From: Plantactinospora sp040120695
GTDB taxonomy: Bacteria > Actinomycetota > Actinomycetes > Mycobacteriales > Micromonosporaceae
Length of the DNA stretch: 64,000 nucleotides
Reading direction: 5' to 3'
NCBI RefSeq assembly: GCF_040120695.1
Contig: NZ_JBEEAC010000032.1
Span: 1 to 64,000, forward strand
Part shown: positions 59,463-64,000 of the stretch, one piece after another
Layout of the letters: each line of letters starts with the position of its first letter
Position numbering within the stretch: the first letter of the stretch is position 1
Translations under genes and position numbers: made by a program
The notes under the pieces: model-generated
What the model saw: only the letters and a program-made list of their open reading frames with translations
What the model was told of the DNA's origin: nothing
Database searches by the model: none

Positions 59463-60278
59463 TCAGCCGGCCGTCGGCGCGGGTTCGGGCTCGCCCTGCG
59501 GCAACGGCTCGCCGGTCTCCAGCAACGTCTTGAGGCTGGAGAGCAGCTCCGACCAGCCCTCGCCGATGCTGTCCAGCAGCGAACTGTCCGGTGCGAAACC
59601 CTGGTGTACGACGGTCAGCCGCACCGCCCTGCCCCGGGGCTCGATCTCGAAGCTCACCCTGCTGCGCGGCTCGTCGGCGAGCTTGGCCACCTCGGCCGGA
59701 TCCATCTCGTACGCCTCGGCGAACTCGGGGCTGAAGTCGTGCCAGGCGTACGACAGCCGGCGGTACGGCTCGGCCTCCAGCACGACCTGTTCCGGACCGC
59801 TGATGCGTACGCCGTTGTGCACCCAGACCATCTCCGAGCCGACCCGCCAGTCGGTGTCGAAGGTGACCCCCCAGTACCGGCTGGTGAAGGCCGGATCGGT
59901 CAGCGCCTGCCAGAGGCGTTCCGGGGTGGTGCTGATGTAGCTGGTGTAAACGAATTCACGCTCGCCCATGGGTTCCTGCTCCAATGCCCTCTTGAGGTCG
60001 GCGAGTGCCTGCACCCGCCTCTGGTCGTACCGGTGGATCCAGCGGTCCGCGATGGCGTTGACCGGCTCGGCGTTGAGGTAGTGCAACTTCTCCCGGCCAC
60101 GCCGGAGCGTGGTGACGAGGTTGGCCGCCTCCAGCACCGCGAGGTGCTTGCTGACGGACTGCCGGGTCATCGCGAGCCCGACGCACAGCTCCCGGAGGCT
60201 CTGCCCGTCCCGGGTGTTCAGGCTGTCCAGCAGCCGCCGACGGCTGCCGTCGGCGAGTGCCTTGAACACCTCGTCCAC
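59463..60278 (-). CDS. ArsR-type helix-turn-helix fused to SRPBCC (AHSA1-like) domain
   Basis: 271 residues. Residues 1-85 are an ArsR winged helix (VFKALADGSRRRLLDSLN, MTRQSVSKHLAVLEAANLV, REKLHYLN); residues about 110-250 are an AHSA1-type SRPBCC domain (REFVYTSYISTTPERLWQALTDP, SYAWHDFSPEFAEAYE, GEGWSELLSSLK). The fusion suggests a ligand-sensing repressor. GTG 60278 with GGAGG seven bases upstream; the ATG at 60299 has none. Confidence 0.9.
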   Translation of the reverse strand: MDEVFKALADGSRRRLLDSLNTRDGQSLRELCVGLAMTRQSVSKHLAVLEAANLVTTLRRGREKLHYLNAEPVNAIADRWIHRYDQRRVQALADLKRALEQEPMGEREFVYTSYISTTPERLWQALTDPAFTSRYWGVTFDTDWRVGSEMVWVHNGVRISGPEQVVLEAEPYRRLSYAWHDFSPEFAEAYEMDPAEVAKLADEPRSRVSFEIEPRGRAVRLTVVHQGFAPDSSLLDSIGEGWSELLSSLKTLLETGEPLPQGEPEPAPTAG

Positions 60279-60309
60279 CCCGTCACCTCCAACATGCAAC
60301 CAACCAGTT

Positions 60310-60346
60310 GCCTATCAACATAGGCAGCCATTCGGCTGCCTGTCAA
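60310..60346 (-). promoter_or_regulatory. ArsR-SRPBCC promoter with embedded operators
   Basis: On the minus strand TTGACA (60341-60346) and TATGTT (60317-60322) are 18 bp apart. AGGCAGC-N6-GCTGCCT (60322-60341) fills the spacer. GCCTAT-CAAC-ATAGGC (60310-60325) spans the -10. Both are perfect palindromes, arranged for tight autorepression. Confidence 0.75.
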
Positions 60347-60373
60347 TCTCGCCGGCCCGCCACCACCACGGCG

Positions 60374-61192
60374 TCAATCGGCAGCGCCCTGCCCTTGGGT
60401 AGCCGACCGTTCGATGTCGCGCTGCACCCGGTTCATCCCGTGGAGCCAGCGATCCGGGTCGGCGGCCCGCCGGGCGTAGTACGTCGCCACCTCCGGATGC
60501 GGCAGCACCAGGAACCGGTCGTCGGCCAGCGCCGCCACCACCAGCTCGGCGACCTGTTCCGGATCGACCGCCCCGGCGGCGAGCAGGGCGGCGCCCGGAC
60601 CCTCGCCCCGCTCCAGCATCGGAGTGCGAACCCCCTGCGGGCAGAGCGCCTGCACGACGACGCCCCGGTGGGCGTAGCTCACCCGCAGCCACTCGGCGAA
60701 GGCCACCGCCGCATGCTTGGAGACCGAGTACGGAGCGGCGCCGAGCAGGGTCAGCAGACCTGCCGCCGAGGCGGTGACGAGGAGCCGGCCCCGCCCGGCC
60801 GCCAGCCAGTCGGGCAACAGTTCCCGGGCGGCGTACACCTGGGACATCGTGTTGACCCGCCAGGCGCGCTCCCAGGCCTCGTCGGCGGCGTCCAGCCCGC
60901 CGGTGCCCGGCACCCCGGCGTTGGCGCAGAACAGGTCGATCCGGCCGAACCGGTCCCGGGCGTACCGGACCAGCGCGGCTACGGCGCCCGGGTCGGCCAT
61001 GTCGGCGGGGAAGACCTCCGCGCCGTTCCGGGCCGCGACCGCTCGGGCCGCGTCGGGGTCCAGGTCGTTGACGAGCACCCGGGCGCCCTCGGCGGCGAAC
61101 CGGGTGGCCAGCGCCGCGCCGATGCCGGATCCCGCCCCGGTCACCACGACGGCCGCGCCGGGCAGGGCGAGTCCGAGGCCATCCGCGTCCAC
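60374..61192 (-). CDS. Short-chain dehydrogenase/reductase
   Basis: 272 residues, classical SDR. NAD(P) motif TGAGSGIG, Asp in VNDLD (NADH preference), CANAGVPG, catalytic S-Y-K in TASAAG and YSVSKHAAV. Complete, unlike the remnant at 26087. GTG 61192 has no strong ribosome binding site. Substrate unknown. Confidence 0.88.
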   Translation of the reverse strand: MDADGLGLALPGAAVVVTGAGSGIGAALATRFAAEGARVLVNDLDPDAARAVAARNGAEVFPADMADPGAVAALVRYARDRFGRIDLFCANAGVPGTGGLDAADEAWERAWRVNTMSQVYAARELLPDWLAAGRGRLLVTASAAGLLTLLGAAPYSVSKHAAVAFAEWLRVSYAHRGVVVQALCPQGVRTPMLERGEGPGAALLAAGAVDPEQVAELVVAALADDRFLVLPHPEVATYYARRAADPDRWLHGMNRVQRDIERSATQGQGAAD

Positions 61193-61339
61193 AGGGCAGA
61201 CAGTATCCCGGTAAAGCTGGCACCGGATGCCCCGGAGAGCCGCGCGGCCGACCCGGAGAAGCCGGCCGGTGGGGGCTGGCGGGCCGGGATCGGCCGGTCG
61301 CCGAAAGGCCCCGTCAGGCGTGGTGAAAAGCTGGCAGGT

Positions 61340-63115
61340 ATGAGTTCCGACAGCGCACCATCCGCTCCGCCGGTCAGCACGAGCCCGAACGACCCCGACG
61401 ACGAATCCGGCACCTTCGCCGACCTCGGGCTGCGGACCGAACTCCTGGACGCGCTCGGCACGCTGGGCTACGAGGAGCCCACCGCCATCCAGCGGGCCGC
61501 CATCCCACCCCTGCTGGCCGGTCAGGACCTGCTCGGCCAGGCCGCGACCGGGACCGGGAAGACCGCCGCGTTCGCGCTCCCGCTGCTGCACCGGCTACCG
61601 GACGGGCAGCGCTCCAAGGCGCCGGTGGCGCTGATCCTGGTGCCGACCCGGGAGCTGGCCGTGCAGGTCTCCGAGGCGATCCACCGGTACGGCCGGGACC
61701 TCGGCGTACGGGTGCTGCCGATCTACGGGGGCCAGCCGATCGCCCGGCAGCTGCGGGCGCTGGACGGCGGGGTGGACGTGGTGGTGGCCACGCCCGGACG
61801 GGCCCTGGACCACATCGCCCGGGACACCCTGCGACTGGACGGCCTCGCCACGGTGGTGCTGGACGAGGCGGACGAGATGCTCGACATGGGATTCGCCGAG
61901 GACATCGAGGCGATCCTGCAACACGTACCGGAGCAGCGGCAGACGGTGCTCTTCTCCGCCACCATGCCGGCCCGGATCGACGGGATGGCCCGGCAGTACC
62001 TGCGGGATCCGGCCCGGATCGAGATCGGCCGGCAGCCCGCACCCACCGGGACCGCCCCGCTGGTCCGGCAGACCGCGTACGTGGTCGCCCGGGCGCACAA
62101 GCCGGCCGCCCTCGGCCGGGTACTCGATGTCGAGGCGCCGACCGCGGCGATCGTCTTCTGTCGCAGCCGTGAGGAGGTCGACCGGCTCACCGAGACCATG
62201 AACGGTCGCGGCTACCGGGCAGAGGCGCTGCACGGCGGGATGACGCAGGAGCAGCGGGACCGGGTGATGGGCCGGCTCCGGGCCGGCACCGCCGACCTGC
62301 TGGTGGCGACCGACGTGGCCGCGCGAGGGCTGGACATCGAGCAGCTCACCCACGTGGTCAACTACGACGTGCCACCAGCCCCGGAGTCCTATGTGCACCG
62401 GATCGGGCGGGTCGGCCGGGCCGGCCGGCAAGGGGTGGCGATCACCCTGGCCGAGCCCCGGGAGCACCGGATGCTCAAGACCATCGAGCGGACCACCGGG
62501 CAACGGATTTCGATCGACAAGATCCCGACCGTCGCCGACCTGCGGACCCGACGGTTGGAGATGACCCGGGCGGCGCTGCACGAAAGCCTGCTGGAGGACG
62601 ACCTCGCACCGTTCCGGGTGATCGTCGAGACCCTCACCGACGAGTTCGACGTGATGGAGGTGGCGCTGGCGGCGGTCAAGCTGGCGCACGAGTCGGCCGG
62701 CGGCCCGGTCGACGAGGAGGAGGACATCCCGCAGGTCGCGTTCCGGGCGGATCGGGACGGCCGCTCCCGGCGGGACGGCGGTCGCGACGGCGGCCGATAC
62801 GGCAGCCGGGACGGCGGCCGGGACGACCGGCGCGGCGGGCGGCCCCGCCCCGGCGACATGGCCTGCCTGTTCATCGGGGTCGGCCGGCGGGCCGGCATTC
62901 GCCCGCAGGACCTGGTCGGGGCGATCACCGGCGAGACCGCGGTCAGCGGCCGGGAGATCGGCTCGATCGAGATCACCGACCGGTTCTCCCTGGTGGAGGT
63001 GCCGAGGTCCGCGGCGAACGAGGTGATCACCCGGCTTCGGCAGAGCACCATCAAGGGGCGTAAGGCGACGGTACGCCGGGACCGCGAGGTCGGCCGCGAT
63101 CAGCGCGACGGCTGA
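61340..63115 (+). CDS. DEAD/DEAH box RNA helicase (DeaD/CsdA-like)
   Basis: 591 residues. Q motif GYEEPTAIQ, ATGTGKT, PTRELAVQ, ATPGRALDHI, VLDEADEMLDMGF, LFSATMP, ATDVAARGLDI and RIGRVGRAGR are all present. A Gly/Arg/Asp-rich segment (RRDGGRDGGRYGSRDGGR) and a C-terminal RNA-binding domain of the DbpA type (GDMACLFIGVGRRAGI...SIEITDRFSLVEVP) follow. Probably ribosome assembly or cold-shock RNA unwinding. ATG 61340. Confidence 0.92.
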   Translation: MSSDSAPSAPPVSTSPNDPDDESGTFADLGLRTELLDALGTLGYEEPTAIQRAAIPPLLAGQDLLGQAATGTGKTAAFALPLLHRLPDGQRSKAPVALILVPTRELAVQVSEAIHRYGRDLGVRVLPIYGGQPIARQLRALDGGVDVVVATPGRALDHIARDTLRLDGLATVVLDEADEMLDMGFAEDIEAILQHVPEQRQTVLFSATMPARIDGMARQYLRDPARIEIGRQPAPTGTAPLVRQTAYVVARAHKPAALGRVLDVEAPTAAIVFCRSREEVDRLTETMNGRGYRAEALHGGMTQEQRDRVMGRLRAGTADLLVATDVAARGLDIEQLTHVVNYDVPPAPESYVHRIGRVGRAGRQGVAITLAEPREHRMLKTIERTTGQRISIDKIPTVADLRTRRLEMTRAALHESLLEDDLAPFRVIVETLTDEFDVMEVALAAVKLAHESAGGPVDEEEDIPQVAFRADRDGRSRRDGGRDGGRYGSRDGGRDDRRGGRPRPGDMACLFIGVGRRAGIRPQDLVGAITGETAVSGREIGSIEITDRFSLVEVPRSAANEVITRLRQSTIKGRKATVRRDREVGRDQRDG

Positions 63116-63164
63116 ACCCGAACGGCGGAGTGGCCCGGGCGGGCCGGCATCGGAGGAGGGGCGG

Positions 63165-63920
63165 GTGGACGGGGCGGATCCGGACCGCTGGTCGGCGGTC
63201 GCGGCCGGCTGGACCGACCTGTGGGGCGGCTTCGCCGAGCCGGTCTGGCGGGTCTTGGTGGCGGCGGGTGGGATCGGGCCCGGTTCCCGGGTGCTCGACG
63301 TCGGCTGCGGCGGTGGCGACCTGCTCGGCTATCTCGACCGGCTCGGCGCGCAGACCGCCGGGGTCGACCCGGCGCCCGGCATGGTGGCGCTGGCCCGGTC
63401 CCGGGTGCCCGCCGCCGACCTCCGGATCGGCGACGCCGAGCGGCTACCCTGGCCGGACCACACGTTCGACCTGGTGGCCGCGGTCAATGCCGTGCAGTTC
63501 GCCGCCGACACCCTGGACGCGCTCGCCGAGTTCGTCCGGGTCGCCCAGCCCGGTGGACTGGTCGCGATCGCGAACTGGGCGGAGGGGCGGCACAACGACC
63601 TGGACACGATCGAGCGGGCCGTCGCGGACGCCTCCGGGGAGGAGCCACTGCCCGACGGCGAACTCCGGGAGCCGGGGGGTCTCGAACGGCTGCTCGCCGA
63701 CGGTGGGCTCGACGTGGTGGTGGCGGGGCTGGTGCCGGTCCCCTGGTACGCGGCCGACGACGACGCGCTGGTGCGTGGCGTCCTGCTCGGCGAGGATCCG
63801 CAGACGCTGGCCGCGACCGCGTCGACGGTGTGCGACGCAGCCCGGCCGTTCCGGCAGCCGGGCGGCGGCTACCGCCTCGACAACGCTTTCCGGTACGCCG
63901 TCGGCCGCACCCCCGGCTGA
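63165..63920 (+). CDS. Class I SAM-dependent methyltransferase
   Basis: 251 residues. Motif I VLDVGCGGGDLLGYL, VDPAPGMVALAR, motif post-I LRIGDAERLPWPDHTFDLVAAVNAVQF, and the EFVRVAQPGGLVAIANW segment typical of small-molecule methyltransferases. GGAGGAGGGG upstream of GTG 63165. Substrate unknown. Confidence 0.88.
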   Translation: MDGADPDRWSAVAAGWTDLWGGFAEPVWRVLVAAGGIGPGSRVLDVGCGGGDLLGYLDRLGAQTAGVDPAPGMVALARSRVPAADLRIGDAERLPWPDHTFDLVAAVNAVQFAADTLDALAEFVRVAQPGGLVAIANWAEGRHNDLDTIERAVADASGEEPLPDGELREPGGLERLLADGGLDVVVAGLVPVPWYAADDDALVRGVLLGEDPQTLAATASTVCDAARPFRQPGGGYRLDNAFRYAVGRTPG

Positions 63921-63954
63921 CCCGTCCGGCGCGCCGTCGACCGGTCCACAGCGT

Positions 63955-63977
63955 ACTATCGATTCACGACTATCGAT
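63955..63977. promoter_or_regulatory. Direct repeat ACTATCGAT near the window end
   Basis: ACTATCGAT occurs at 63955-63963 and 63969-63977, 14 bp apart, in an A/T-rich stretch. It looks like operator or promoter DNA of a gene beyond the window. PadR-type regulators often use ATCGAT-like sites, which is only a suggestion. Confidence 0.35.
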
Positions 63978-64000
63978 CTGCTGTCTTCCGGACGGCCGGA

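Overview
The window is high-GC (about 70%) actinobacterial chromosome. GTG starts are common, and many genes are coupled by 4-bp ATGA/GTGA overlaps. The gene content (SigD/RsdA pair, an ABC-headed mce operon, two large SARP/AfsR-type regulators, an XRE-DUF397 locus, a GGGGCCCTTCCTT palindrome) points to a filamentous actinomycete. My best guess is Micromonosporaceae, by inference only. I saw no rRNA, tRNA, CRISPR array or complete insertion sequence. No NRPS/PKS cluster is visible despite the two SARP-type regulators.

Region by region. 1-1.7 kb: sigD-rsdA on the minus strand, running into a poly-C window edge. 2.0-13.6 kb: a complete Mce importer operon (ATPase, YrbE A and B, MceA-F with MceE as lipoprotein, two Mce-associated membrane proteins). 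Two junctions in it carry short tandem duplications that copy the start codon. 13.6-16 kb: a small acidic protein, a lipoprotein in lower-GC DNA, and an SGNH hydrolase. 16-22 kb: TetR/FBP divergent pair, smpB, a HAD hydrolase, a lipid kinase and htpG. 22-26 kb: SARP regulator 1, then a SRPBCC/TetR divergent pair with twin perfect operators. 26-29.4 kb: truncated SDR, two DUF397 paralogues, XRE regulator, and two small Cys/Trp-rich proteins ending at a strong hairpin. 29.4-32 kb: zinc D-Ala-D-Ala carboxypeptidase and fmdB-fmdA.

32-34.7 kb: a probable arsenic operon (ArsR-arsenate reductase fusion, VOC protein, MFS pump) behind a promoter with two ArsR boxes. 34.8-42 kb: SPFH protein coupled to a degenerate NAD-kinase-like protein, a DrrAB-type ABC exporter and SARP regulator 2. 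42.3-44.8 kb: a molybdenum hydroxylase with only its FeS and FAD subunits, then an aldo/keto reductase whose 5' end appears to carry a 93-bp in-frame insertion of a MITE-like palindrome. 45-52.8 kb: FMN reductase/LLM oxidoreductase pair, a two-component system next to a NatAB-type exporter, and a CapA lipoprotein. 52.8-55.4 kb: eda-iclR-kdgK sugar-acid operon with a large hairpin and 29-bp tandem repeats at its 3' end. 55.5-64 kb: DUF2332, Bcr/CflA-type MFS, Cys-cluster pentapeptide protein, ArsR-SRPBCC fusion with operators inside its promoter, SDR, DEAD-box helicase and a methyltransferase.

The most unusual feature is a recurring pattern of short, mostly frame-preserving duplications or insertions at translation starts and stops (yrbEA, mceC, mas2, kdgK, the aldo/keto reductase, eda). 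All calls come from reading the sequence; no database searches were run.
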